This document shows, one piece after another, positions 23,296-43,052 of a stretch of 64,000 nucleotides of DNA. The translations under genes and the position numbers were made by a program. The stretch's first letter is position 1, and the number at the start of each line of letters is the position of its first letter. The notes under the pieces were generated by a model. The model searched no databases. It saw only the letters and a program-made list of their open reading frames with translations, and had not been told where the DNA came from. Source of the DNA: Branchiostoma lanceolatum (Eukaryota > Chordata > Leptocardii > Amphioxiformes > Branchiostomatidae); the NCBI RefSeq assembly GCF_035083965.1, contig NC_089723.1, forward strand, positions 33,297,193 to 33,361,192, in the 5' to 3' direction.

Positions 23296-24490
23296 AGTGT
23301 AGTTATCATCACGTGTCTTGTTAGAATTTTTTCTTACGACCCCCTGCCAATGATTCATGGCAATAAATCATGTTGAACGAATTGGTTTGCAAGCAGTTGA
23401 TTTCGTAGGCCTGAGGAGGCTATCGCTACCCAATTGTTATAGTGAAAGCCACATACTACAGTATGCGATGTAGCGGTGCAAGTAGTTTTCCTCAATAATT
23501 ATGTAAAATAGGTCATGATTTGCATGATGTGCATCTCATTGTATTAATCATCAGTTAAAGTACGTGTATGTTTTTGTACACGCCAAAAACAATGAAAATC
23601 CACCAATCCCTGCTTAAGTTATCTTCCTCCAAAAATACCAATTAAGAGACCCACTGCAGTTCCGAACAAGTCGCTAGGGGGTCCAAACTTACAACACTCC
23701 CTGCTCCTCAACCGCCTAAAAATCATGACCAAAGCGCTTCCAGAACCAACTTTGAAGTTCTGCTGCAGTGCTGTCTTAAGCCGCTAGGAGACCCATTATC
23801 GAACTTGACCTTCGTTTTCCTGACCTCTACACCTACCAAATACCATGAGATCCACCCATAGCTTATCGAGTTATGCTGTCTGCAGTCAATCACACATGCA
23901 TACAAGTTCCGCTGACGTATGGTAAAAAGCCACCAAGAGACCCATTCTTAAAATCGACCTTACAATTACCGACACCTACCCACCTAACAAATATCATTGA
24001 CATTCATCCACAGCTTCTCGTCCGTTTCCACACCCAGTCTACCATAGCAAAACCGAAAAGATAACCTTCTGGCAAAGGTAACTAGAGGTATCCAGAGGCC
24101 TTGGCCATAGTGAGAAAAAACAAATCAACATTTTGATTTGCAAACGCTGCATATCATATCCATGTATCACAACAATAGTTACCATCATCACACGTCATAA
24201 CCATGAAACAAAATAGAAAATTCCTGGTTTGGTATACCACGTTCTGTATGTGCAGTCATTTGTAAAGCTTCATCGATCATTTAGATTTCGAAATGAAGGC
24301 AACTTTTTTGGGAAGCCTAACTTTTTGGCGCACACTCCCATCAATGTCAGGGGGCCCAAAGGATGTCATCCGAATCGCCTCCGCCAAGGTCTGTAGGGGT
24401 CAATAGTTATCACAGTTACAAAATTTCTTAATCTTTGAATGCTCGTTGCAACGGTTTAACACTAACCCTTATCTTCCAAGGCTGGTCGAT
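23296..24490. other. T1-T2 intergenic region, repeat-rich
   Basis: No gene. From about 23460 to 24420 it carries a block that recurs between T2-T3 (28380-29040) and T3-T4 (33010-33870), with words such as AATCCACCAATCCCTGCTTA, GACCCACTGCAGTTCC and GATTTCGAAATGAAGGCAAC. It is part of the tandem duplication unit and probably derives from an old interspersed repeat. Confidence 0.6.
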
Positions 24491-24496
24491 AACTCT

Positions 24497-24569
24497 GGAA
24501 AGTCACCACCTGTTCAGACGACTGACGCACCTAGGGTATCTTATCTGATGGTTACTGTACGTATAAATA
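24497..24569 (+). promoter_or_regulatory. Promoter of trypsin gene T2
   Basis: GGAAA-GTCAC-CACCTG at 24497-24512, CTTATCTGATGGT from 24540 and TATAAATA at 24562-24569. Spacing from E-box to TATA is the same as in T1 and T3. Start codon at 24655. Confidence 0.82.
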
Positions 24570-24654
24570 CATTGAACATGCACGTGTAAATCACCAGTCG
24601 ATGTCCAGAGAATCCTGTTCACACTCGAGCTCTGCCAACCGACTGAAACTCACC

Positions 24655-27600
24655 ATGCGCTGTTTTGTCTTCCTCGTTCTTGTCTCTTACGCTGGTAGGT
24701 AGCATTTTGTTCTTAATCCGGTCACATTGTCAACGACAGCTGTCCGAATTCGTTGATCGCCGGGAGGTTGCCGAATGTAGGAAAGGAAAATGACCTCGAT
24801 CCAGTTTTAGCTATTCTTCTACTGGTTGTGACAGAGAAGACAGGCACTATGTACAGTATTTACCGGTTCATCGGTTCATTATACCAAGGAAATTCTCCTA
24901 GCTCTTTTCGACAAGCACGATGAGAAGTGGACCATGGCTTAACGTCCCGTCGTAATGCCCCCGTCACAAATGAAAAAATCAGCTCGGCCGACGTTGGGCA
25001 TTTTCGGTCGATTACGCGGGCTTAGGTCGACGTTCGCGGGTCACTGGAAGCTGGGCTTAAAGGCATAGGCATAACAACCCCAGAAACGGGTGTTATTTGT
25101 AAAATACCACATCTTTATGAATGAAAGGTCATGACAGTTCCTTGACAATACTCGTTGAGTTCAAAAGTCTTAATTTTTTGTCCAGCGGCTCAGGGCTACG
25201 GAGACCGCATTGTCGGCGGGTCGCAGGCGTCCGCAGGTGAATTCCCCTATCAGGCGTCTCTGCAACAGCACGGCAACCATTTCTGCGGCGGCACGCTCCT
25301 CAACAGTGAATGGGTTCTCAGCGCCGCTCACTGCCAAGTCAGGTATTGCAGGATTTACCACTTTCTGGAATATTTCTCCTTGTTTGGCAAACGATACTTA
25401 CCGTGCGGATGCACGTCTTTAGCTATTAGCTATCATTGGCCCGAAAGAGTTGCATTCTACAGATAGCAATTATTTCTACAATGTATGAAACTTCTGAACA
25501 TCCCAAAACCTTCAATATTTCATAAAAAATTGTGCTTTATTTCAAACTAAACACACATATATATATGTTGTATTGTATTGAATAGAATGGTACCATGTGA
25601 ACCTCACTCTATCTAACAATGAATAAAGTTACCGTTGTCTGGTAATCCGTGTACCATGGTGAGAGGCTTGTGCACAGCAACCCACATGATGAGACGTATT
25701 GAACACGCGTGGTATCAGTTACTCACTCAACTGGATATATTTTGAAAACGGTCAGATGTTTCAGGTAACATTAGTATCCACCACCTTTCTTCAGTGACTG
25801 AGAAAGGTAGTGGATGCTGCAGACCGTTTCTCCCGTCTATCCAGTTGCTTGAGTAACTGTTACCTAGCGTATCGTTCCACCTGGATGTCTGACCTTCATC
25901 GACGACTCGTTAAATGTTTGTTTAAGGAATATGTTGCGTAACTGTTGTCGACAGTGCTAACAGCCTGACTGTAGTTCTCGGAGAGCATGACTTGAGCAGG
26001 AACGAGGGGCATGAACAGACTGTCCAGGCACAACAGGTCATAGTACATCCAAGTAAGCGTATATTTAACATCATTCAATACTGATGAGTAATGTGTCTTT
26101 CGGTTATTGAATACGCACACGTGTTATTTGGCCAATAGGACACATTCGGATCATATTACCATTGTGCTGTTTATAATTATAACAATAATGGTTTATTGGT
26201 CAGACATTACCCGTACAATGGCAGCCAGTGCTGAATTGCTGCAGGTTTTAGAATCACATAATACACAACAAATACATATTTGCTCCACACTTGCACATTA
26301 TGAAACTGTCGCAAGGGTCTGGGCGGCCATTCGACGCCAGCAGATGAACTCAATACGACCTTACCCAACCGAAGTCAGGTACCCATTCACACCTGGGTGG
26401 AGTGAGGAAAGTCGTGTAAAGTGCCTTTCCCAAGGACACAACATCGGGCATATCGGGGTTTCGAACCCGGCACCTCTCGGTACTGGTCGAAACACCCTAC
26501 CGATTACGCCACATGATGCCACGGTTTGGTGTTATATCCAAACAGCATGATTGACCGCACCATGTTTCTAAAAAAATCATCCTTGCTGTCAAATAGTGAT
26601 ATTCCAATCTCTGTACAAACATCTGATCTCATTGTCTAGACTACAACGACAACACCCTCAACAACGACATCATGCTCATCAAACTCCAACATCCCGTCAA
26701 TATCAACAACTGGGTCAGCCCGGCGTCCGTGCCATCCTCCATGGTGTCCCCCGGGACCATGCTCACAGTTACCGGCTGGGGAAACACTCTTTCCAGCGGA
26801 TGTAAGTTCTCTACACACTATGGACTACTTTGTCTGTTTTGCTGTAGGTGTTATGTGTGACATTACCATTCACTTCTTTCAATTTCTCCAAAAATCATTC
26901 CGAAAGCGAGACAGAATTACCAATACATGACTATATTGTGACCCATATACTGGTCTCGATGATATTTTGTACTTAGAATTGTAGGATAGATTAGCCTTAT
27001 AGTATTGTTGATTTAATGCCATACATTGTACCATGTACGATTGTGGAGCAATTAAGTTCATTAATTCATATAATGGACAACACTTCTTTCTTTTTGTGCA
27101 ACTTCCAGCTAACTACCCGGACAGGCTGCAGAAGGTCGATGTGCCCAAAATCGCCCGAGCCGAGTGTAACGCTGCCAATGCCTACGACGGCGAGATAACC
27201 ACCAAGATGTTCTGTGCTGGCTACATGGATGGCGGCAGGGACTCCTGCCAGGTAACGCAATTCTTCAGGCTGTTAGCACTGTCGACAACAATTACGCAAC
27301 ATATTCCTGAAAGAAAACTATTTACCAAACTATGTTTGTTCCACCGTGAATAGTTTCATCATGTTGGTGAATGACTGAATAAAAAAGTTCTTTAGTACCA
27401 TCAAGGAAATGACGCTTCGACGACAATATGTCATCTTCTTCAGGGAAATAATAACTGCGTCACTTTGTACTGCAGCTAGGTGTCGCTGCTGACAATGCGG
27501 TCCCAAGCGTGAATATTGTCACATTCATCGATCAAAGCCTCTTAACAATATCTATGCATGTGACAATACTTTTGAGACCGCATTGTTAGCAGTGAAACAT

Positions 27601-28152
27601 AGCTGCAGTGCAAAATGAAGCAGTCATTATTTCATTGAAGATGATGTCAGATGGGCATCGAAACGTCGGCTGTTATCATTTCGTTGGTGGTGAATAAAGA
27701 ACTTTGTTATTATGTTTGTTCCACTTTGATGTCTCCGGGTTGATCAACTGATGTCATGGCGACCACATGATTTGATACAATGACGCAGTGAATTGAATTG
27801 ACTTTGCATCTAAAATCATACATCGTTAAATATTGTCTGCTAACGGATGGAGATAAAGAATTTCAATTTTTATGATGCCCAAAAACATGCAATACCCGTA
27901 GAGGTAAATTTTGAAAAAAAGTATGATAGATATGATAGATTTGTCAAACTTTTGTTATCTGTCTAAAATCCTTAACGAACATGATTCAATGCTGATGTTT
28001 GTGTGTAGGGAGACAGCGGCGGTCCCGTGGTGAGATCCGGCACGGTGTACGGCGTAGTGAGCTGGGGCTACGGTTGTGCCGAGCGTAACTTCCCGGGCGT
28101 CTACACCCAGGTGAACAGATTCGAAAGCTGGATCAACGGTTACATCAACTAA
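24655..28152 (+). CDS. Trypsin-like serine protease T2, 6 exons, 247 aa
   Basis: Exons: 24655-24694, 25186-25342, 25955-26052, 26640-26801, 27109-27251, 28009-28152. Signal peptide [13 protein letters not shown]; the activation peptide ends YGDR before IVGG. Triad: His62 (SAAHC), Asp108 (NNDIMLIKL), Ser203 (GDSGGP). Asp197 (189 equivalent), SWGYGC and FPGVY predict trypsin specificity. It differs from T1 in having Tyr for Trp after EFP (FPYQASL) and in surface loops. Expected to be secreted and digestive. AATAAA at 28173-28178. Intron 3 holds a SINE (26305-26523) and intron 5 a foldback repeat (27379-27712). Confidence 0.95.
25716..25875. repeat. Foldback repeat in T2 intron 2
   Basis: An inverted pair, GTTACTCACTCAACTGGATA on the left and TATCCAGTTGCTTGAGTAAC on the right, encloses an inner inverted pair containing ACCACCTTTCTTCAGTGAC and GACTGAGAAAGGTAGTGG. 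A diverged copy lies in T4 intron 2 at about 37019-37150. Confidence 0.7.
26305..26523 (-). mobile_element. tRNA-derived SINE, type 2, minus strand
   Basis: On the minus strand it starts near 26523 with a tRNA-like part: GGCGTAATCGGTAGGGTG (A-box region) and GGGTTCGAAACCC (B box). Then comes GTGTCCTTGGGAAAGGCACT, a block shared with the plus-strand copy at 47152-47455. It is not a tRNA gene because the cloverleaf is not kept. Confidence 0.75.
27379..27712. repeat. Foldback repeat in T2 intron 5, also in T3, T4 and T6
   Basis: The left half (AAAGTTCTTTAGTACC, TGTCATCTTCTTCAGGGAAA, GCTAGGTGTCGCTGCTGACA) is the inverted complement of the right half (TGTTAGCAGTGAAACATAGC, GAAGATGATGTCAG, AATAAAGAACTTTG). 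Copies lie at 31940-32221 (T3 intron 5), 40970-41297 (T4 intron 5) and, in another intron, 51941-52170 (T6 intron 4). The right half carries ATCGAAACGTCGGC. Confidence 0.7.
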
Positions 28153-28178
28153 TGATCTGCAACTGAGCTCAGAATAAA

Positions 28179-29110
28179 AGCGTGATCATAATCACATGTC
28201 TTATTAGCATTTTTCGTACTTTCTTCCGATCCCCTACCAATGATTCACAGCAGTGAATCATGTTGGATTTTTTGGTTTGTTAGCATTTGATTTCGTTGTC
28301 ACATGATCAGGAGGCCATGATAAGCTTGTGCCTCATCATATGGTTATCATGATTTTCTTTTTATCTTAGCTTTACTGTCGTGTCAGTCATTCAAATTTGT
28401 ATGATTCATATCTATCGATACCCCTTTCTTTCTCGGTGACGTATGCCGCATACTTGAAAGTCCTGTAGTGTAATGCAGCAGATTTAGAAAATCTAATTAA
28501 CTAATTTAGCTCTTCTTTTGAATAGTTAGCATCTCAATATGTCAATTGCAATGATCAGTTTCACTTAAGACAAACTCAAGCCTAAGGTACCTACATGCCA
28601 ATATCAATGAAAATCCATCAATCCCTGTTTGAGTTATTCTCCTTCAAATTTACTAGCAAGAAGACCCACTACAGTTCCAGACAAGCCGGTATACGTAAGG
28701 GACCCAAACTCACACCACTTACTCCTTGCCACAAGAGCCATCCACACAGTACGGTAGAAGTGGCTGGGAGGTCCATTCCGACACGATCGAAGTCTTCTAA
28801 AATCAAAGAAGAAGATGTGAGAAATAATAACAGATAATTCATTATTTGGCATACCACGTTCTGTATGTTCAGTCATTTGTAAAACCTTCTTGATTACTTA
28901 GATTTCATAATGAAGGCAACTTTTGTTTGGCCCAATTTTTTTTCGCACGCTTGCATCAATCTTATGGTGCCCATAGGATGCCATCCGAATCACCCCCGCC
29001 AAGATCTGTAGGGGTCAATAGTTACCACAGTTACAACATATCTTCATCTTTAAATACTCAACGGTTTAACCTTCTGCCTGACCCTTATATTGAAAGGCTG
29101 GTCGATAACT
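28179..29110. other. T2-T3 intergenic region, repeat-rich
   Basis: No gene. Contains the same tandem-unit repeat block as the T1-T2 spacer (about 28380-29040) leading into the T3 promoter. Confidence 0.6.
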
Positions 29111-29112
29111 CT

Positions 29113-29185
29113 GGAAAGTCACCACCTGTTCAGACGACTGACGCACCTAGGGTATCTTATCTGATGGTTACTTGGAGTATATAAA
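29113..29185 (+). promoter_or_regulatory. Promoter of trypsin gene T3
   Basis: GGAAA-GTCAC-CACCTG at 29113-29128, CTTATCTGATGGT at 29156-29168 and TATATAAA at 29178-29185. The geometry is the same as in T1 and T2, so the gene is probably still transcribed although its product lacks the catalytic His. Confidence 0.82.
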
Positions 29186-29278
29186 CATTGAAAATGAACA
29201 CGAAAACCACAGTCGATGTCAGGCTAGGCTGGAGAAACCCGTTCTTGTTTGAGCTTTGGCAACCGACTGAAAATCACT

Positions 29279-32200
29279 ATGCGCTGTTTGGTCTTCCTCG
29301 CTCTTGTCTCCTACGCTGGTAGGTAGTATTCTATTGTTTAGTCGGTCACACTGTCAACGACCGCCGCCCGAACTTGTTGATCGCCTGAGGCTGCCGAATT
29401 TCAAAATTGCCAGAGAGTCGAGCGTATTTTTCGCCTGAATATTTACCCTATCACATTGGACGGTGTTCGGCGGCAGACCCCTGAATATCGAATAAAGATC
29501 GAGAGGAGACCGGCCGTGTTGCTGCTGAAAATGTCCACAAGAGCTCACAGAGTCGTCAGGCGAGTGATTTCATGCATACTGTGTGACGTTGCGTTACGAG
29601 ATAAGATTTTACTCAAACCATATAGTGTCAATGTAAGGTGCATCCAGCTCCTACACACAACTTTATTGGGTTGCTTATTCTTAATGTTACCAGAAGAATA
29701 TCACTATTAGTTAAGAAATAGCTGATTGGCAGAAAAAAAACGATGTTACGTTAGTATATTCTGTACACGGGTATAGAGATGATCATGAAATTTGTTTGTC
29801 AAGATGATTTGTAAACAATATTTCAACGTTAATCATCTCGAATGGGCCGTATATGGCAGCAACATATTTTGAAGAACTAATAGTAATGTAAAATGTTTCT
29901 GTTCGGTCAGATTGACAGTGCTAATGCAAACGGAAACGACCAAACCTTACTCTAGACACTAGCTCAGTAGCCAGCTATAAACAAAAAAATGAGATGAAAG
30001 ATGTTCGTTTCTGTTTTGAAAACCTGAGTAACTGTTGCTCGAGTACATTGTAGTTCCCTGATTATTCTCGTTGAGTTGAAGAGTCTTTTTGTCCAGCGGC
30101 TCAGGGCTATGGAGACCGCATTGTGGGCGGTTCGGAAGCGATTCCAGGTGAATTCCCATGGCACGTGTCTCTGCAAGGGTCCGGCCGCTATTTCTGTGGC
30201 GGCACGCTCCTCAACAGCCAATGGGTTCTCAGCGCCGCTCAATGTGAAGTCAGGTATTGCAGGATTTATCACATTCCTGTCTATTTCGTCGAGTTAGGCA
30301 AATAATTCTTACTGTGTGGTTGCACGTCTTAAGTTGTAACTTAACAATGTTCCGAAAGTTAAGCAGAGCTACATTCTACAGATAGCAAGTATTACTACAA
30401 TGTATGAAACTTTTGAACGTCAATTTTCATACGGAACATGTTGTGTAACTGTTGTTGACAGTGCTAACAGCATGACTGTAGTTGCCGGAGATCACGACTT
30501 GAGCAGAAACGAGGGGCACGAACAGAGTCGTAGCGTACAACAGGTCATACCCCACCCTGGTAAGCGTATCAAATACAAATTAAGGTACAAACTCTACAAA
30601 CACTATAGTTAAAGTTAAAATCCTCCCACACCATAATTGATGTATAGGGCGGTGCCCATCTCCGTTTCATAGCCCTGGGGCCACACTGTGGTGCAATCAC
30701 TGCAGCAGGCGGCTAGTCCACTGGCAGTGGAGTGCGTTTAACTTCCATACCGTTTCATAAGTATGTACCATTTTTATAAAGTCTTTGGTATGACTCAATG
30801 CGCCTCTTGTCCAGAGGTGCCCTACCTGGGGCTTGAACCCCAGTCCTTCTGGTCCAAGTAATTTGAACCAGATGTGGCAGAGTAGCAAATGCGTAGACCA
30901 CTACACCACAGGGACACCCCTATACAATATACAATACTGTACAAACGGAAGATTGACAGACGCCTTATTTCTCGAAAAATCATCATCCCTGCTGTCAAAT
31001 AGTGAGCGAAAGAGTTTAGAACACAGACATACATGCACAGAGGACTGTCAAACCTCAAGCATTTTACTGCAGTGGTTTTGGTTGTGCTGCTGCAGCGTTA
31101 AAGTTAGTATGGCTGATTTCTATAACTGATTGGCTGATTGTTATGATATGGAATCGGAATATTGTTTTTATATATGCCTTTATCTGAGGAATAACATGGA
31201 GAAAAGGTGACAGTGTTGTCCTCTAGAGGGGATCTAGATGGTCTGAATATTTGGTAGCATTCATGCGTTTCTTATGTTCGGAGCATGTAATAATAGGTAT
31301 ATATCATAGATACGACACAAAGCGACAAGCCAACAAGTATTATATGTATTTCAAATTTGTTATCATTTTATAACGAGGTTTTATGTTCTGCGACGATGTA
31401 AACTGTTTGATGTTGTGATTGCTGATGTTATTATCTCTGTACAAACGTTTCTGATCTCATTGTCTATAGACGACGACATCATGCTCATCAAGCTCAGATC
31501 GCCCGTCACTCTCAACTCCCGGGTCAGCCCGGCGTCCCTGCCGTCCTCCATGGTTTCACCCGGGACCATTGTCACCGTCACGGGCTGGGGAAAAACTCAT
31601 GAAAACGGATGTAAGTTCTCTACAGACTATGGACTACTATGATTATTTTGCTGTATGTCCTCATATGTGACATTAGCATTGACACATTTTTATGCAACTT
31701 ATATAGATAACCTCCCGGACAAGCTGCAAAAGGTCGATGTGCCCACCATCTCCCGATCCGCCTGTAACGCCCCCAATGTTTACGACGGCATGGTCAGTGC
31801 CAATGAGTTCTGTGCCGGCTACATGGATGGCGGCAAGGACTCCTGCCAGGTAAACGCAATTCTGTTGCAGAAAACTATCTACCAATGCAAACTATGTTTA
31901 TTCTTCCGTAAATAGTTTCATCTGGTTGATGAAGGACTGAACAACAAAGCTCTTTATTCACAACCGACTTGTAGGGAAATGATAACTGATGCATTTTGTA
32001 CTGCAGCTAGATGTCACTGCTAACAGTGGTCTCAAAAGTATTGTCACATACATAGATATCGTTAAGCAACAAAACTTCTTAACAATATTTGTCTATGGGA
32101 CAGTACCTTTGGGACCTCATTGTTAGCTACAGTGCAAAATGAACCAGCCATTATTGCCCTATTATGTTCATCGAAACTTTGGATGTTATCATCATTACAT

Positions 32201-32649
32201 TGGCTGTGAATAAAGAACTTTTTTATGTCTCCGGGTTGATGAACTCATGTCATGACCACATAACTTGATACACGATACAGTGAATTGAATTTGCATATTA
32301 TGTACTGCTAAATATTGTCTACTAATGGATGGATATAAAGAGTTTAAACTTTTTTTATGATGCCCGCAAATTTGCAATACACGTGTCACCTACAGGTGCT
32401 TCAAGTAAGAGAAAATTGAATAGAAATTGAAAAAGATTTGTTAGACTTTTATTATCTGTGTAAAATCCATAACGAACAGGATTTGATGGTGATGTTTGTG
32501 TGTAGGGAGACAGCGGTGGTCCCGTGGTGAGATCCGGCACGGTGTACGGCGTAGTGAGCTGGGGCATCGGTTGTGCCCGGGAGAATGCCCCGGGTGTCTA
32601 CACCAAGGTCTCTAATTACGTCGACTGGATCAACGGTCACATCAATTAA
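29279..32649 (+). CDS. Trypsin-family pseudoprotease T3 (catalytic His replaced by Gln), 6 exons, 240 aa
   Basis: Exons: 29279-29318, 30097-30253, 30462-30559, 31470-31610, 31707-31849, 32506-32649. All splice sites and phases are intact and there is no premature stop. Signal peptide [13 protein letters not shown]; the activation peptide ends YGDR. At the catalytic His position the codon is CAA, giving SAAQC (Gln62) where the other six copies have SAAHC. Exon 4 is 21 nt shorter than in T1: the loop YNDNTLN before the catalytic Asp is gone, leaving DDDIMLIKL (Asp101). Ser196 in GDSGGP, Asp189, SWGIGC and APGVY are kept. Without His57 it should not be a working protease; it could bind substrate or inhibitor, or be decaying. 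AATAAA at 32699-32704. The promoter is fully conserved. Confidence 0.92.
29342..29592. repeat. MITE in intron 1 of T3
   Basis: From GGTCACACTGTCAACGACCG to CATACTGTGTGACG, with the CCTATCACATTGGACGG core. It is a member of the intron-1 family described at 19791. Confidence 0.65.
30617..30920 (-). mobile_element. tRNA-derived SINE, type 1, minus strand
   Basis: On the minus strand it starts GGGGTGTCCCTGTGGTGTAG, contains the A-box word TGGTGTAGTGG and the B box GGGGTTCAAGCCCC, and ends in AAAATCCTCCCACACC-complementary sequence. A copy lies at 40637-40934 in T4. It sits in T3 intron 3. Confidence 0.85.
31940..32221. repeat. Foldback repeat in T3 intron 5
   Basis: Member of the family at 27379: left part AAAGCTCTTTATTCACAACC, right part GAATAAAGAACTTTT, with TACTGCAGCTAGATGTCACT between. 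Confidence 0.65.
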
Positions 32650-32704
32650 ATCAGCGGTTTCAACATCAGACCATGTGCTCATCTGCAACTCAGTACGGAA
32701 TAAA

Positions 32705-33930
32705 GCGTAATCATAGTAACATGTCTTGTTAGCATTTCTCTTACTTTCTTGTGACCACGCAGGCTTGGGCAATGCATCACGTTGGATTTATTGGTTTGCC
32801 AGTGGTTGATTTCGTTGGACTGAGGAGGCCATGATAAGCTCGTGCCTCATCATATTAGCATGATGATTATATCTTACATAACTTTCCTGTCGTGTAACTA
32901 AAACAGTTAGCAACTAGAGTTCCACGACCTCATACCTTCGCCAAATGTATTACCCTTAACGATGCAAGTATTAAATCCTCGTAATTTACCAATATGGTCT
33001 TATAGTATTTTCTCATCAATCATTCAAATGTGCATGTGTATTCAAATATTTGTCAATATTCCTCTCTTTCTTTAATAGTGACAGATGCCAGATGTATAAA
33101 AGTCATATAGTGTAATGCAGCATTTATAAAGTTTCACCAATTGTGCAAATTAGCTCTTTTTTTTGCATATTTAGCATCTTCATATGTCAATCATCAAGTT
33201 CACTTAAGCTATCTGATAACCAAACAGAAATGAAAGCAGAGATCTGTTTTTCAATTGCCCAACTAGAAATGCCGGCTGTATTTTGGCCTATTTACCTAGA
33301 ATCCAGGACGCCAATTGTAATAGTGAAAGCTACATGCTACCGTATGCGTTCAGCAGTGCTACAAGTTTTCCTCAATAATTCTGTAAAATAGGTCATGATT
33401 TGCATAATGTGCATCTCATTATGTTAGTCGTCAGCTGATGTAAAAATGCCAAACACAGTGAAAATCAATCGATCCCTGCTTAACATGATATAGCATCCTC
33501 CTCCAAAAAATACCAACAAAGAGGCCCACTGCAGTTCCGAACAACCGCTTGGGACCCCAAACTTACACCACTCACTCCCGGCTCCTTACCTCTCCAAAAT
33601 ATATTTCTAGCCCTGAGTGAAGTCTTCCAAAGTCAAAGAGGAAGATGTGAAATAAGAAATAGGTAATTTATTTTTTTAGCATATCACGTTCTGTATGTTC
33701 AGTCGTTTATAAAGCTGAGCTTCTTGATCACTTAGATTTCGAAATGAATGCAACTTTTGTTAGGCCCAACTTTTTTTTTCGCACAATCGCATCAATTTCA
33801 GGGAGCCCATAGGATGTCACCCGAATCACCTCCTCTAAGATCTATAGGGGTCAATAGTTACCACAGTTGCAACATTTCTTTGAAATGGCTTAACACTAAC
33901 CCTTATCTTCAAAGGCTGGTCGATAACTCT
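32705..33930. other. T3-T4 intergenic region, repeat-rich
   Basis: No gene. It carries the tandem-unit repeat block (about 33010-33870) and a segment near 32920-32960 (GTTCCACGACCTCATACCTTC) whose inverse occurs at about 39890-39920 in T4 intron 4. Confidence 0.6.
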
Positions 33931-34008
33931 GGAAAGTCACCACCTGTTCAGACGACTGACGAACCTATGTTATCTGATGGTTACTTGTAGTATATATATA
34001 TATATATT
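33931..34008 (+). promoter_or_regulatory. Promoter of trypsin gene T4
   Basis: GGAAA-GTCAC-CACCTG at 33931-33946, GTTATCTGATGGT at 33969-33981 and a long TATA run (33991-34007). E-box to TATA is 5 bp shorter than in T1-T3. Confidence 0.8.
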
Positions 34009-34095
34009 GAACATGAACATGAACATGTAAATCACCAGTCGATGTCTGGAGAGGCCCGTTCTTGTTCGAGCTCTGCCAACCGACTGAAACTCATC

Positions 34096-41500
<7,405 letters not shown>

Positions 41501-41549
41501 ATCAGCAGTTTCGACACGAGACCATGTGCTGACCTGCAACAGAATAAAA

Positions 41550-42865
41550 GTTGAATCACAATTACATGTCTTGGTTTTACTTACCTTTCTTACGACCCCA
41601 TCTTTGTTCGATTAATAAGATAGATTATCGATGAACCCCCCTAGTAATTTCATAGAATTGATAGATGGATTGATTGATTTAAAGAATTATTAGACTGATA
41701 AATAAATCTAGTAAGGAATTGAGGAACCAATTAAGTGAATTGATAACTCTAATAAAGATGATGCAATAGATTAGTAAACTATTGAATCTATTTGATTGCA
41801 TTGATAAATTATCATAAATTCTTTAATGAACAAATGAATGAGTTACCAAAATAAATTTATAACCTGAATTAGTGATCGAATTATGAAATGAAATAATAGA
41901 TAATCGATAAGTTTACAAAGTTAATTAATGGATCAATAAAATGAACGAATAAATCAACAAACGAATGCGTCTTTCTCACACACACATACACACACAAACA
42001 CTACGCAAAACATAACTTTATGATTTACTTTTGACAGACATTTAATCATTACACACAACGTAAAAAAGATTGCTCTGGGGAGCTTTCGAGACGAACTCTC
42101 TGTCTCTTCGTCAACCCGGTATTACTTTATGATTAATTAAGATACTTAATAGGTAATTAAGATACGACCAGGACACTGGGTTTTTGATTCAGTAATACTG
42201 GTGCATCCAGAGGTATCGCAGGTTCTGTAAAGTGCAGAAGGCGGTGCTCTCCTCAAATAGCCTTGTATCGATAATTAGCCTCAGTTGCAGGCTTTCCCAC
42301 CAGCGATTTTTCAAGTTGTCTGGTCCAGGTTCTTTGGCTGGGGGGCCGTATCTGCTTGGGGTCCTGTGACGACAACTTGAAAAATCGCTGGTGGGAAAGC
42401 CTTCAACGGAGGCTAGCTATAGGTATCTATTCCCATTATAGCCGCCGAGTCTCTTTCGTCTCTTTCGTCCTCACCTCAACGAAACAGCAGCTGTAGTAGG
42501 GATGGATACCAGCGGCTACTCCTCAAACGCGACAGATGATTCAAGTGACGTAACGAAGAAGAATGGCTCGTTTCGACGCGATGTAATTTTGTGCATGTCT
42601 CTTATTTCACTGTAGAACATTAACAACTGTCAGGGTGGCGATTCATTTTTTTCTTACGTAATGCAGTTTGATGTTACCATAAGCTCGCGGAAGGAGAAAA
42701 ATTGTAGCAAATTTGTTCTAAAACCTGCGCTATAAATACCGTACAAGGTACACAAGGGAAAGAAGCACCTCCGCCTAGAAGGTCTGTAGAGGTCAATATT
42801 TATCACAGTTACAACATGTCTTCATCTTTTAAATGCTCTTTGCAACGGTTTAACGATGCCCTTGA
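41550..42865. other. T4-T5 intergenic region
   Basis: No gene. AT-rich tract with ATTGAT/AATGAA words (41600-41970), the dispersed 100-bp repeat at 42028-42126, a MITE at 42290-42401, and a proximal block (42677-42810) shared with the regions before T1 and T6. Confidence 0.6.
42290..42401. mobile_element. 112-bp MITE with 31-bp perfect inverted ends
   Basis: It begins GGCTTTCCCACCAGCGATTT and ends with the exact inverse over about 31 bp. The flanks TTGCA and TTCAA may be a diverged duplication. Confidence 0.82.
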
Positions 42866-42877
42866 AATGCTAATTGT

Positions 42878-42963
42878 GGAAGGTTACATGTACCGCCTGT
42901 TTAGGCGTCCTTCACTCTTATAATTAGACTACCTTATCTGATGGTTACTGCATGTATATATAC
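42878..42963 (+). promoter_or_regulatory. Promoter of trypsin gene T5 (E-box degenerate)
   Basis: CTTATCTGATGGT at 42933-42945 and TATATATA from 42955 are kept at the usual 22-bp spacing. The upstream element is GGAAG then CGCCTG with an 11-bp gap, so the CACCTG core is lost and the spacing is changed. Confidence 0.7.
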
Positions 42964-43052
42964 ATTGTACATGTACATGTAAACCACCAGTCTACTGTAT
43001 GCCTGGAGAATCCTGTTCACACTCGAGCTCTGCCAGCCGACTGAACCTCACC

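Noticed and set aside
30790-30920. tRNA genes suggested by A and B boxes
   Set aside because: The boxes belong to SINEs: several copies, tails attached, and no proper cloverleaf or acceptor stem.
29279-32649. Annotating T3 as a broken pseudogene
   Set aside because: No frameshift, stop or lost splice site is seen, and its promoter is among the best conserved; pseudoprotease is the safer term.
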